A stretch of DNA of 64,000 nucleotides from Ectobacillus sp048976805 (GTDB lineage: Bacteria > Bacillota > Bacilli > Bacillales > Bacillaceae_G): contig JBHGUR010000035.1 of assembly GCA_048976805.1 (NCBI GenBank), positions 5,116-69,115 on the forward strand. The letters run 5' to 3'. Positions 25,443 to 34,464 of this stretch are shown here, piece by piece (position 1 is the first letter of the stretch; each line of letters starts with the position of its first letter). A program made the position numbers and the translations under genes. The notes under the pieces were generated by a model. The model was not told the DNA's origin and ran no database searches. It saw only the letters and a list, made by a program, of their open reading frames with translations.

Positions 25443-25607
25443 TGCCAAGGTAGGCACTCAAATTGTGAAAGTTGTAGTTGATATGGCAGCTCTTTTTATC
25501 GGTTTAATAAATAGCATTACTGCTGCTTTATCTTTTTTCGCTACATAGATAGGCGTTTGCTGCCAATGCCTTCACCAATCTAATTTGTTCTGAACGAAAT
25601 ATGTACT

Positions 25608-26171
25608 TTAAATTGGCCATATATCATGGAACCGTTCTTTAGCATAGCCAGCAATCACCCATACAAGTAAAGCGTCTTTGCGCTTTGCACCAGAATCGCG
25701 CATTTGTAAAACCAGATGTTCAATGCGGATTACTTGAATTGGTTTAGAAAAATGCTCGTTGATAAAAGCTTGCTGGTCTCTCTCGTCTGAAAGAAAATAG
25801 GGAATTCCCATCGTATGAGCATAGGCAATAGAGACAATTTCACCCCAATGACTTCCGTTTTCACGAGTGCCTTTTTCTCTTCGAAGTTTCTCAATGGTGT
25901 CTTCGTAGAGTATATAATGGAGTGAGCTTTGTTGTTGAAGAGCAGCAGTCGTAACAATCTCGGCTCGACCTTTTTGGATCAGCACATCTATTTGCTCTTT
26001 TGCTTCCCTTGGTGTTAGAACTTCGTGATTGTATACATACTCATGAATCAGCAGCAGTCCTACATAGTGGGGTAAAATATCCTCAATAACTCTATATTTC
26101 CTTAGTCTCCCTAGCTTAATTGCAAAATCAGCATCCAAAATGGCGGTTTCCCATATATAAGATTCAGTCAT
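25608..26171 (-). CDS. PIN-like nuclease, probable toxin or effector
   Basis: 187 residues. Acidic residues are placed as in PIN domains: AILDADFAIKLG near residue 12, HEYVYNHE near 45, GEIVSIAYAH near 112 and FLSDERDQQAF near 128. The start ATG 26171 overlaps the end of the ImmA/IrrE gene by 8 bases, with GGAGGAAG inside that gene as ribosome binding site. PIN domains are Mg-dependent RNases, often toxins. It is third in an Xre / ImmA-IrrE / PIN operon. Fold assignment by motif pattern, not by alignment. Confidence 0.7.
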   Translation of the reverse strand: MTESYIWETAILDADFAIKLGRLRKYRVIEDILPHYVGLLLIHEYVYNHEVLTPREAKEQIDVLIQKGRAEIVTTAALQQQSSLHYILYEDTIEKLRREKGTRENGSHWGEIVSIAYAHTMGIPYFLSDERDQQAFINEHFSKPIQVIRIEHLVLQMRDSGAKRKDALLVWVIAGYAKERFHDIWPI

Positions 26172-26982
26172 GTTCTTCCTCCAACAGCCGGTCAATTTCT
26201 TCTTCTGTCGACAGACTGTCCGGTGTAACGATGCCAAAGTCTTCGGGTTTTCGGTGCACGAGTCCAAGAAGATTTTGTAGGTGTTTAGGAGAAATTTGCC
26301 CGTGCTTATATAAGGAAAGGGCATGTTCCACTAATCCCTCATAGTGAACCAACGGTTGTGCCTCTGCAGGCTCATCCAACTGGAGTGTTTTACGAATCAA
26401 TGAGATATTTGAAATTTCCCATAACTGTTTTGCCGCATCCTTGTCAATGTAGCCAATTTCAAACAAGCGACGAACCATAGACTTGTAAGGGACTTGAAAA
26501 ATGGTTGCTAACTCTACAACGTGGAAACTCGAGATAGTCCCAGAAGGAGCCGCAAGAAAGAGAAGCTCTTGCTCCAATACGTGCTTTGGCACAAGAAACA
26601 TCGCAGCAAACAAATTTGCACGGAGTTCTCGTGTATTGTCTGTCTCATCCTCCAAGGTATCATTTCTTAGTAACTCGGGATGATTCAGATATTCTTTATC
26701 GAACCAAATGTGGTACAGCTCATGCGCTGCTGCAAAATATTGCTTCTCTTTTGGGATTTGGCTGTTGATGTAAACAAAAAGACGATTCTTCTTATGGCAC
26801 ACGAATGCGCACAGATTTTCATCTTGAAAAGGCGCTTGTAAAAGAGTAGCCTCTCTCTTTACAATTCTAAGTACATCTTTGCCAAGAATGCGAGAAGACT
26901 TATGCAGCTCGCTTAGCTTACTATTGGCTTTTGCCTCAATGTCCTGCATTTCTGTTCCAGAGAGAAGCGGAAGGAAGGTCAT
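26164..26982 (-). CDS. ImmA/IrrE-family metallopeptidase
   Basis: 272 residues. The zinc motif HELYH (AAAHELYHIWFD) lies near residue 87, with a downstream Glu in ETDNTRELRANLFAAMFLVP, the standard arrangement of COG2856 proteases that cleave partner Xre repressors. The C-terminal ~110 residues are variable. ATGA overlap with the Xre gene upstream and 8-base overlap with the PIN gene downstream. Ribosome binding site AAAGGAGGAG. Confidence 0.9.
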   Translation of the reverse strand: MTFLPLLSGTEMQDIEAKANSKLSELHKSSRILGKDVLRIVKREATLLQAPFQDENLCAFVCHKKNRLFVYINSQIPKEKQYFAAAHELYHIWFDKEYLNHPELLRNDTLEDETDNTRELRANLFAAMFLVPKHVLEQELLFLAAPSGTISSFHVVELATIFQVPYKSMVRRLFEIGYIDKDAAKQLWEISNISLIRKTLQLDEPAEAQPLVHYEGLVEHALSLYKHGQISPKHLQNLLGLVHRKPEDFGIVTPDSLSTEEEIDRLLEEEHD

Positions 26983-27344
26983 AATCGCTCCTCCTTTAAC
27001 TTTTCAGACAATTCCTCTAACTCAATAAGTTGCTCCATAACAAAGTCTAAGTATTGTAGATGCTGCCGAATGTCTGGATTGTCTGTGCTCTCCATCATAA
27101 AGAGGATGGGATCTTCAATGACAGTCGCCTTTGGAACACGCTGAATGAGATCATCAACTTTCGTATTCATGATTTCAGCAATCCTTTGAATTTCTCCGAT
27201 ATTTGTTGCTTTCTTGCCGTTCACAATTTTGCTCATGACCTGCTTGGATACACCTAAGCGCTCAGCAAATTCAACTTGACTCATATTATGGGCTTTAAGA
27301 AATTGTGCGATTTTGTCTCCAATCTCTTCAAAGATTGTTTTCAT
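26979..27344 (-). CDS. Xre-family HTH regulator
   Basis: 121 residues from ATG 27344 (AAGGAGGCG upstream). HTH_3 domain at ~8-62 with MSQVEFAERLGVSKQVMSKIVNG; helical C-terminal part for dimerisation or recognition by the peptidase. First gene of the operon, directly behind a promoter overlapped by repeated GTGTACG sites, so it probably represses its own operon and is removed by the peptidase on induction (established logic for ImmR/ImmA pairs, inferred here). Confidence 0.92.
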   Translation of the reverse strand: MKTIFEEIGDKIAQFLKAHNMSQVEFAERLGVSKQVMSKIVNGKKATNIGEIQRIAEIMNTKVDDLIQRVPKATVIEDPILFMMESTDNPDIRQHLQYLDFVMEQLIELEELSEKLKEERL

Positions 27345-27364
27345 GTAAAACGCCTCCTTGTATT

Positions 27365-27410
27365 CAGTGTACGGTAATTCCTTTGATTGTGTCAACAAAT
27401 CGTGTACGAT
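27365..27410 (-). promoter_or_regulatory. Promoter and candidate Xre operators
   Basis: Minus-strand TTGACA (27390-27395) and TACACT (27366-27371) with an 18-base spacer. CGTACAC occurs at the -10 box and again just upstream of the -35 box inside ATCGTACACGAT (27399-27410), a near palindrome. Two related sites bracketing a promoter are what an autorepressor would use. Confidence 0.65.
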
Positions 27411-27465
27411 AAAGTTTGTATAAGTAAATAAATTATTGTCGAAAGGATATGTTTATATAATATAA

Positions 27466-27552
27466 ATAAAATCTCTTAGCAGCAAGGCAGAAGAGGCATT
27501 AGCGGACAACGATAAAGAAAGTAGTATCAAGAAATGGCAAGATATGTTTGGC
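27466..27552 (+). pseudogene. Possible C-terminal remnant of a CD-NTase (CBASS cyclase)
   Basis: In frame 1 this stretch reads KSLSSKAEEALADNDKESS followed by IKKWQDMFG. An alanine-rich helix ending in a W..(I/V/M)FG pattern is usual at the C-terminus of CD-NTase/SMODS nucleotidyltransferases. It stops being meaningful exactly where the patatin-like sequence begins in another frame, as expected for a deletion fusing two neighbouring genes. Only 28 residues remain, so the assignment rests mainly on context. Confidence 0.4.
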
Positions 27553-28230
27553 CCTTGCTGCTGGAATTGGTGCTGCAGAGATCGCAGATTTGTATTCACA
27601 GCAAACAAAAAGGATATTTGGTAAGAAGCGCGCTCTGTTTGGTATACGAAAATCCAAGTACTCAAACGAACCCTTACAGCAGTTTCTTTTCGAAAAATTC
27701 GGGGGAAAGAGAATTACTGAGTCAAATGTCATGCTGTGCATCCCATCTATTGAGCATAGCAAAGCCGAACCAAAAGTATATAAGACACCGCACCATAAAG
27801 AATATATTATTGATGGTCAGAGGTATATGGGGGAGGCTGCTTTAGCCACTTCCGCAGCTCCAACTTTCTTTCCACCTGCAATGGTTGGCTAAGATCGATG
27901 GCGGACTGTGGGCAAACAATCCTGTCCTAGTAGGGATTGCAGAAGCAATTAAACTAGGTTATCTGCTCTATCAGATTGAAGTGTTGTCCTTAGGAACAGG
28001 TGAACCAGTTTATTTTAATAAAAAAGGGCATCCGTTAGCAGGCGGCTTAATGCAATGGATGAACAATCTAATTGATCTTGCTTTTCAATCACAATCAAAA
28101 GGGTCGTTGACTTCGCTTGACGCTGCAAGGTCTGATCTTGTGCGGCATATGGTATATGACATATATATAGCATGGCTTGGACGCGTTCCAACAGCAAAAT
28201 TCAGCTATTTCACAATCTTTTCGTTATGGT
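27548..28230 (+). pseudogene. Patatin-like phospholipase (CapV-like), truncated and frameshifted
   Basis: Frame 2 (27548-27892) encodes ALAAGIGAAEIADLYS, then NEPLQQFLFEKFG and MGEAALATSAAPTFFPP; frame 3 (27885 on) continues with KIDGGLWANNPVLVGIAEA, the catalytic DGG of patatins, and IEVLSLGTGE. The N-terminal oxyanion GGGxRG and the GxSxG nucleophile are absent, and a frameshift at about 27890 separates the two blocks. A second break follows near 28140. The enzyme cannot be active. The nearest functional relatives by pattern are CBASS effector phospholipases. Confidence 0.8.
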
Positions 28231-28797
28231 CAACTTTTATATCAACACCACCACATGGGAGAGGGGAGAACCCGCGTCACTGCTGCTCCTTATTTAGGAA
28301 AAATCTAGTTAACATAATATATATTATACTAAGTTGTTTAGGGATAAAAAAATATGTATCAATAGTAAAGTTAACTTTGTTTTTTGAGATGGTTTGGGGA
28401 TTTCAAGGTGCAATGATATATTATTTAGATTAAGACTTCTGAATAATAAATCGTCTACAAACTCATTTACAAAAAAAATCATTCAAAGCCGCATCATCAC
28501 AGCTTGTTAACGACCTCGTTTTCATCCGAATCTCTAAAAATATATCGATAAAATATATTTATGATAAAACCCCGTGTTTTTTTGCATTTTTATCATTTTT
28601 AATTATATTAGAATATCAATATACCCAATCAATAGGTACATCAAAAAACCGCAACATATACGTTGCGGTCATCCTTTTTCCCCATATATCGCTCCTTTCT
28701 TTTTCTCTTTTATATATAAAGGATCCACACTAATCCTTAGCTGCTCCGCGATAACCAACCCTTCCCTCCTTTTTTACGAATATATGCAAGATCGCCT
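28231..28797. other. AT-rich gap, no gene
   Basis: About 570 bases of AT-rich sequence after the patatin remnant. Only the minus-strand terminator at 28643-28669 stands out. Short open frames lack ribosome binding sites. Confidence 0.55.
28643..28669 (-). terminator. Terminator of the 231-aa gene
   Basis: ACCGCAAC / GTTGCGGT perfect stem with a short loop, followed on the minus strand by TTTTTTTG. Confidence 0.8.
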
Positions 28798-29493
28798 CTA
28801 AGCGCAAGGCTCCGCTCTTGGAAGCGGGAATAACTGATCACCTGGACCTAAAAAGCGCCATGCATTCGGAGATGTCCAAACGGCTGCTTCGAATGGCCTC
28901 ATCTTCAACAGCCTCATATTCCCCCTATTGAGATTTGCTTTTGGTGTACGGGAGTTATGCACAATTGCTGTGTGCCCCAGCACATTGTTTCTTACTTCAG
29001 GGTATCGAACAATCTTTCGGCTCCCTTGTTTTTCTGCTTGTCCTGCTGTTTTTGGAACAATGAACAAGGTATACTCAACCGCTTTCATTTTTTCTATCTT
29101 TTTGCGTCTCGCCTTTCTTCTGCCAGCTGCGGTCTCTTTTTCTTTTTGGACTAACACATACTCATAGCCATATACTGTTTCTCTTTTAGCAATAAAAATC
29201 GAATTTGTAATTTTATATTCCTGTTCTTCAGTTGTTGCAGGGAATCTTAGCTTATATTGAACTACATTTGCCCCCGCCTGTTTAGTTGTATAGTTGAGTC
29301 GAAGGATAGAGCTTTCATGCACAAAATGGAAGTCATACAGTTTTCCTTGTTCATCTAATTGAATGCATAAGGTTAAGCCTTTTCTCCCTTTCTTTCGGGG
29401 TAAAATTGCCCTTTGCCGATTTTTTTTGATTCCGGAAAAGTTGACTAAGATGCAATTATGGCCTTCAATCGATGACAACTCCGCAAATCTCAT
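28798..29493 (-). CDS. Hypothetical basic protein, 231 aa
   Basis: GGAAGGAAGGGG precedes the ATG. N-terminal half is beta-rich (FAELSSIEGHNCILVNFSG); the central part is very basic (AAGRRKARRKKIEKMKA near residues 120-140); the last third is rich in Arg and Pro. No membrane segment or signal peptide. No family recognised. It is a single gene with its own terminator, next to the decayed defence region. Confidence 0.6.
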   Translation of the reverse strand: MRFAELSSIEGHNCILVNFSGIKKNRQRAILPRKKGRKGLTLCIQLDEQGKLYDFHFVHESSILRLNYTTKQAGANVVQYKLRFPATTEEQEYKITNSIFIAKRETVYGYEYVLVQKEKETAAGRRKARRKKIEKMKAVEYTLFIVPKTAGQAEKQGSRKIVRYPEVRNNVLGHTAIVHNSRTPKANLNRGNMRLLKMRPFEAAVWTSPNAWRFLGPGDQLFPLPRAEPCA

Positions 29494-29705
29494 GCTATCC
29501 CCTTCCTTCCAAAGAAACTTTCAGGTAAATTTTACCTATGACAACAATTTCTATTTGTTATACGTCTTTCCCTACTTTTCCCTCTAGCTTTTTATCGTCA
29601 ACTTTGTATAAATAATGCGATTTATTTTCTTATATCGAATATTTTTGAGAAAATTCACTAGCAAAAAACGTTGGTTGCCGTTATAATTTGTTAATTAAAA
29701 ATAAA

Positions 29706-29750
29706 CAAAAAAGCTGACCTAAAAGGTTCTAAACCTGATAAGTCAGCTTT
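29706..29750 (-). terminator. Terminator of the acidic 212-aa gene
   Basis: AAAGCTGACTTA / TAGGTCAGCTTT-type stem with an inner AGGTT/AACCT pairing and a run of T on the minus strand. Confidence 0.8.
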
Positions 29751-29765
29751 CCTGTAGAATGTTAT

Positions 29766-30404
29766 TTAAGATTCTAATGAGGATAAAGCATCCATATTGC
29801 TCGCAATCATGGCAATAATCGTGCTTGCTTCTTCTTTGCTGAAAATAAAATTCGATTCATCTTCAATCACTTCATCATCTGCCGCCATAATGCGGTTTAC
29901 CCGGCGCAAAATGCCATCGCCTGTCTCCTCGACAATTCCAAATTGATAAGTAATTTCGACCTCATCTCCTTGCGCATACGCTGTCACTTTAGGAGTTGTC
30001 CATTCAACGTCGATTTCTTCATACACATCATCTTCTTCAAAGCATTCATGCTCTTCATCATCGCTTATGTCATACACATCTTCATCATCGTCCTCATTTA
30101 TATAGCTGTGAAAGCTTTCGTGAACTGCATCCACAATATCTTCAATATCGGTAAAAATCGTTCTGGAAGTTTGGTCAAAATCTAAGTCAATCGATTCTAT
30201 GTAAAATTCTCCATTGTACGGATCGAAAAACAAGGTACAAAAATATTCTCGAATGTTATCGTCCGTTTCAATGAAAAATTCGATTCGTGGATGCTTTGCT
30301 CCTCTATCAATCGACATATGGCCAACTTGATCATATTTTTCACAAATGGATTCTAGATGGTCTTGCAGCTCTCCTGTTACACGATCAAACCATTCTAATA
30401 ACAT
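29766..30404 (-). CDS. Acidic hypothetical protein, 212 aa
   Basis: Start placed at ATG 30404 with AAGGAAGGG upstream; the frame to 30458 has no site. Extremely acidic middle (EDDDEDVYDISDDEEHE near residues 105-125). No membrane segment. Contains FCTLFFDPYNGEFYIESID near residue 55. Function unknown; the length of the acidic linker between two folded parts suggests a two-domain protein. Confidence 0.6.
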   Translation of the reverse strand: MLLEWFDRVTGELQDHLESICEKYDQVGHMSIDRGAKHPRIEFFIETDDNIREYFCTLFFDPYNGEFYIESIDLDFDQTSRTIFTDIEDIVDAVHESFHSYINEDDDEDVYDISDDEEHECFEEDDVYEEIDVEWTTPKVTAYAQGDEVEITYQFGIVEETGDGILRRVNRIMAADDEVIEDESNFIFSKEEASTIIAMIASNMDALSSLES

Positions 30405-30561
30405 ACAGGTATCCCTTCCTTTCAAGGTTGTCGCCTTTATTATTTCCAACTGCACCATTTTGAGCCACCAAATATAGCAAGAGCATATGCAATAATCTAG
30501 GAAAGCTCACCTGCATTTGCATATAATACTCTATCCGTTTTTAATACAAAGGAGTGTATCG

Positions 30562-31635
30562 ATGGAACAACAGCAATTTATTAATAGCATTGCACCTTAT
30601 GCTGTAAAAGCGATGCAGCAGCATAATATTCTGGCATCCTTGACAATCGCGCAAACTATTTTAGAAAGCGGCTGGGGAAAGTCAGAGCTTGCGGTAAAAG
30701 GGAACAATCTATTCGGGATAAAAGGGGTTGGGCCGGCAGGAAGCATTACAATTGAAACGACGGAACACCATGAAAACGGAACGCCGTATCGAACGAGTGC
30801 CGAGTTTCGGAAGTATCACTCCCGTGAAGAAAGCTTGGAGGATCATACAAGACATCTGCTGCAATCGCCAAGATACCAAAGCATTATTGGCGAGAAGGAT
30901 TATAAACGGGCAAGCGAAAAAATACAAGCGGCCGGGTATACAAACGACCCGAATTATCCTAGTCTTTTAATTGGCATTATCGAACGGCATCGTTTATATG
31001 AATATGATAACCAAACTATAGTGCCTGCACCTGCCCCGTTAAAAGAAACCGGAGTAGTAACGATCATAGCAGAAACATTGAATCTAAGGAGCGGCCCCGG
31101 CATGAATTATCCTGTTTTGCGGACGCTCCCGAAAGGATCGCAATGGAAGGTGTTTGGAGAAGCGGTGAACGGCTTTTATAATCTTGGAGGCGACCAATGG
31201 TGTTCTGCCAATCCCGTTTACGTTTCCTTCACCCCTTCCTCGCGCCCTGCCCAGGCGGCTACGAGCATAACAGGTGAAATCAAACTGCTGGTTGATTTGA
31301 ATTTGCGCAGCGGCCCTGGCATGCAGTATAAAGTAATCCGAGTCATGAAAAAAGGAGAATCTTACAAAGTATTCGGAAATGCAGTTAACGGATGGTATAA
31401 TCTTGGCGGTCAACAATGGTGTTCGGCTAATCCCTCCTATGTTTCTTATACTCCGTATCATTTCATAAAGGTAACTGCGGATGTGTTAAATGTACGAAAC
31501 GGCCCCGGGACCCAATATGCAGTCATAAAACAAATTAAGCGCAATGAAACGTATAGAACCTACGGCTACCAAAATGGATGGTACAACATAGGGAACGACC
31601 AATGGGTTTCCGGCGGCTATGTAACAACTATTTAA
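30562..31635 (+). CDS. Glucosaminidase-type peptidoglycan hydrolase with three SH3 domains
   Basis: 357 residues. N-terminal mannosyl-glycoprotein endo-beta-N-acetylglucosaminidase fold (SLTIAQTILESGWGKS near residue 25, with the catalytic Glu, and NNLFGIKG near 47), then three bacterial SH3 repeats each starting with LNLRSGPG or LNVRNGPG (about residues 175, 250 and 315). Start ATG 30562 has AAAGGAGTG upstream. No signal peptide is visible, unlike usual secreted autolysins, so release by lysis, a holin-like route or spore-related exit would be required. It could be an endolysin left by a phage, but no phage genes are near. Confidence 0.88.
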   Translation: MEQQQFINSIAPYAVKAMQQHNILASLTIAQTILESGWGKSELAVKGNNLFGIKGVGPAGSITIETTEHHENGTPYRTSAEFRKYHSREESLEDHTRHLLQSPRYQSIIGEKDYKRASEKIQAAGYTNDPNYPSLLIGIIERHRLYEYDNQTIVPAPAPLKETGVVTIIAETLNLRSGPGMNYPVLRTLPKGSQWKVFGEAVNGFYNLGGDQWCSANPVYVSFTPSSRPAQAATSITGEIKLLVDLNLRSGPGMQYKVIRVMKKGESYKVFGNAVNGWYNLGGQQWCSANPSYVSYTPYHFIKVTADVLNVRNGPGTQYAVIKQIKRNETYRTYGYQNGWYNIGNDQWVSGGYVTTI

Positions 31636-31655
31636 GTTGCCGAAAAGCATAGCAA

Positions 31656-31689
31656 AGTTGGTCGCAAAGGCATTTCTTTGCGACCAACT
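31656..31689. terminator. Hairpin between convergent genes
   Basis: AGTTGGTCGCAAAG / CTTTGCGACCAACT, perfect 14-bp stem with a 6-base loop. T tracts on both sides are weak; likely serves both convergent transcripts. Confidence 0.6.
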
Positions 31690-31702
31690 AAATCGTTTAT
31701 TA

Positions 31703-32167
31703 TCACTTTAAAATTGATAAATCTTGGGATAATCGAATCATATCCCTGCACTGTATGCCGTTTTCAAAAATTTCTTCAGAGTAGTGCCTAATGAAAAAAT
31801 CCCTATCAATGCCAGTTATTCTAAAACCGCATTTTTGATAAAGGGCTAATTGTCCTATGCTTGAATTTCCAGTACCAATTTCTATTGTTTTAAATCTCCT
31901 TAACCTAGCTGTATGAATAGCATCCATCACCAATTGTTTCCCAATGCCTTTACCGTGCAGGGTTTCTATAACAGAAACATTTACCAATTCAACAGTTTCA
32001 GGCCTTGTTGGAAGCAAAACGTAAACACCAATAGTTTTATTATCCTTTTCGGCTACAAAGCATTCGCCTCTTTGTATATACTCCTCAATAAACAACGGCG
32101 AAGGATCAGCTAATAACAACAATTCCATTGGAGGTTTTTCATTCACATTTAGTTTTCGAATATTCAT
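31703..32167 (-). CDS. GNAT family N-acetyltransferase
   Basis: 154 residues. Acetyl-CoA loop (motif A) VSVIETLHGKGIGKQLVMDA near residue 80 and the downstream LALYQKCGFRITGID are typical of GNAT. GGGAGGG site precedes the ATG. Substrate unknown. Confidence 0.85.
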   Translation of the reverse strand: MNIRKLNVNEKPPMELLLLADPSPLFIEEYIQRGECFVAEKDNKTIGVYVLLPTRPETVELVNVSVIETLHGKGIGKQLVMDAIHTARLRRFKTIEIGTGNSSIGQLALYQKCGFRITGIDRDFFIRHYSEEIFENGIQCRDMIRLSQDLSILK

Positions 32168-32214
32168 ATTGCCCTCCCTTAAAAACGATATTGTTCCGAA
32201 GTTTTAGATTTATT

Positions 32215-34341
32215 TTACATACATAACTGACGTTGCCTTACTAATGCAGCTTTAATCATAAAATAGGTAATTTCAGGCGGAAGCTCATCTTTGATGGGCT
32301 TTAATTTCTCTGTGCCTGTACGTAATGCTGCTTCCTGAATAAGCGCCTCCTGCTCCGGTGTCAAAATATCCTCCCACGACACCGGCAGCCCTTCCTCCAA
32401 ACATTGCACAATATGATTTTCAATCGTGATGCGGGATAATTGGCGCAAAGCGGCAATCTCTTGCAGGCTATTTCCTTGTTGGTACATCTCATATGTCACC
32501 AAATGCGATGGCTGTTTTGCTGCTTTCTCTTTTGGCGGTTCCTGCACGTTTATAGCCGGAGTGTAGGATGGATTGCTTTCCAAATACTCCGCGATGGCAT
32601 GCAACAAGCGTGCTCCATATCGTTCTTGCTTTGCCGCGCCAATTCCTTTTACGCCAAGCAGCTCTTCTTTTGTTCGCGGCAGCTTCGCACACAAATCGTG
32701 CAGCGTCTCGTCCGATACGATAACAAACGGCGGAACCTGTTCCTTGGCGGCGATTTCTTTGCGCACTTGGCGCAAGGCTGTAAACAGCGCATCATCCGAT
32801 ACAACGCGTGTTGCCGCCATCGCTTCTTTGCGCATCACACGCTCCTTTCCAATCAGCACTTCCCGCCCCTGGTTTGTCACATACAGCACTGGATATTGCC
32901 CGCCGGCTGTTCCTGCGTATTGCTCCGAAACGAGAAAATCAATAAAATCAGTAATCTCCTTTGCGCTTTTATGCTTCAACAGTCCGTAGGTGGACAGCTT
33001 ATCGAGCCGCATCTCCCGCAGCTTTTTATTCAGCGACCCGGCCAGCACTTGGCTGATCATCGTCTTGCCGAACCGCTCACCCGCACGGATGATGCACGAC
33101 AGCACCATTTGCGCCTCCGTCGTCACGTCAACTTCCTCCCTTTGGTCGGTGCAATTGCCGCAGCGGCCGCACGGACCAGCGGACTCTTCGCCAAAATACT
33201 GCAGGATAAACGACTGCAAGCATCCTTCTGTATAGCAGTAATTCTTCACTTGAAGAAGCTTGTAAAGCTCCTGGTTTTTTAACGTCTCATCTGCAGCTGA
33301 CTGTTCTATTAGATAGCGCTGCAGTTGAATATCCTGTGCCGCGTAACATAAAATACATTCGCTGCTTAATCCATCACGCCCAGCTCTGCCGGCTTCTTGA
33401 TAGTAGCTTTCCATATTTTTTGGCAATTGGTAATGAATCACAAAGCGCACATTGCTTTTATTGATCCCCATTCCAAAGGCATTCGTCGCTACCATCACGG
33501 TCATATCGTCCTGCAAAAAAAGATCCTGTTGCCGCGCCCGTTCGCTATCGCTCATGCCTGCATGGTATTTGGCCGCAGCAATGCCCTGTTTTTCCAAATG
33601 TTCCTGCAATTGATCGACATCTTTTCGGGTGGCTGCATATACAATGCCGGCTTCTCCCTTGTTTTGTTTTACATACTGTGTCATATATGCCAGCCGGTCC
33701 TGCCCCTTTACGACTTTAAAGGATAAGTTCGGCCGCGCAAATCCCGTCACAATCGTGTTGTGCATCGGGATGCCAAGCAAAAAACAAATATCTTCCTTCA
33801 CCTGGGGCGTTGCCGTTGCGGTTAACGCCAGGATCACCGGGCTTTTGGGAATGTGCTCTATCATTTCTTTAATGCGCAAATAACTCGGGCGGAAATCATG
33901 GCCCCACTGCGAAATACAATGCGCTTCATCGACTGCCACTAATGACACAGGCATGTCCTGCAGCAAATCCAAAAATTGTGGCGCATCCATCCGTTCTGGT
34001 GCGATATATAAAATCTTGTATATCCCTTGGCGCAAGCCTGATAAACGTTCGCGCGTTTCGGATACACTGAGCGTGCTGTTGAGGAAAGTCGCCGGAATAC
34101 CGACTCGCTCCAGACTGTCCACTTGATCCTTCATGAGAGAGATAAGCGGTGAAATAACGATGGTAATGCCAGGAAGAAGAAGCGCGGGGATTTGATAGCA
34201 GATGGATTTGCCGCCGCCAGTCGGCATAATGCCAGCCGTATGATTGCCAGCGAGGATGTTTTGAATGATTTGCTCCTGGCCGGGGCGGAAGCTGTCATAG
34301 CCAAAGTACTGCTTTAAGTATTCTTTTGCTTGAGTAAGCAT
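32215..34341 (-). CDS. recQ: ATP-dependent DNA helicase RecQ
   Basis: 708 residues with the full RecQ layout: DEAD/DEAH helicase core (GGGKSICYQIPA at ~42, DEAHCISQWGHDFR at ~140), helicase C domain with YQEAGRAGRDG, RQC zinc site (four Cys around CGRCGNC near 380) and winged helix, HRDC near 520-590 and a C-terminal helix-turn-helix extension (HTH_40 type). Bacilli carry RecQ and the shorter RecS; length and HRDC identify RecQ. 3'-5' helicase in recombination and fork repair. Confidence 0.95.
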   Translation of the reverse strand: MLTQAKEYLKQYFGYDSFRPGQEQIIQNILAGNHTAGIMPTGGGKSICYQIPALLLPGITIVISPLISLMKDQVDSLERVGIPATFLNSTLSVSETRERLSGLRQGIYKILYIAPERMDAPQFLDLLQDMPVSLVAVDEAHCISQWGHDFRPSYLRIKEMIEHIPKSPVILALTATATPQVKEDICFLLGIPMHNTIVTGFARPNLSFKVVKGQDRLAYMTQYVKQNKGEAGIVYAATRKDVDQLQEHLEKQGIAAAKYHAGMSDSERARQQDLFLQDDMTVMVATNAFGMGINKSNVRFVIHYQLPKNMESYYQEAGRAGRDGLSSECILCYAAQDIQLQRYLIEQSAADETLKNQELYKLLQVKNYCYTEGCLQSFILQYFGEESAGPCGRCGNCTDQREEVDVTTEAQMVLSCIIRAGERFGKTMISQVLAGSLNKKLREMRLDKLSTYGLLKHKSAKEITDFIDFLVSEQYAGTAGGQYPVLYVTNQGREVLIGKERVMRKEAMAATRVVSDDALFTALRQVRKEIAAKEQVPPFVIVSDETLHDLCAKLPRTKEELLGVKGIGAAKQERYGARLLHAIAEYLESNPSYTPAINVQEPPKEKAAKQPSHLVTYEMYQQGNSLQEIAALRQLSRITIENHIVQCLEEGLPVSWEDILTPEQEALIQEAALRTGTEKLKPIKDELPPEITYFMIKAALVRQRQLCM

Positions 34342-34434
34342 GAGGTGCCTCCTTTCGTTTTTACAAAATCTATTATAACACTTGTAGAAAAGTTCAGCCG
34401 CCTAAATTCCACCATGATGATGCAATAGAAAACA

Positions 34435-34460
34435 CAAAAAAACCGCAAAAACTTGCGGCC
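34435..34460 (-). terminator. Terminator of the 102-aa membrane protein gene
   Basis: CCGCAA / TTGCGG stem followed by TTTTTTTGTG on the minus strand. Confidence 0.8.
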
Positions 34461-34464
34461 TCCA

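Noticed and set aside
27466..28230. Functional CBASS defence operon
   Set aside because: Cyclase reduced to about 28 residues, patatin lacks its nucleophile motif and has frameshifts; no Cap2/Cap3.
30562..31635. Prophage, because of an endolysin-like gene
   Set aside because: No capsid, tail, terminase, holin or integrase genes nearby; neighbours are host genes.
32440..33282. 280-codon open frame on the plus strand
   Set aside because: Antisense to recQ, Cys/His/Leu-rich nonsense composition, no ribosome binding site.
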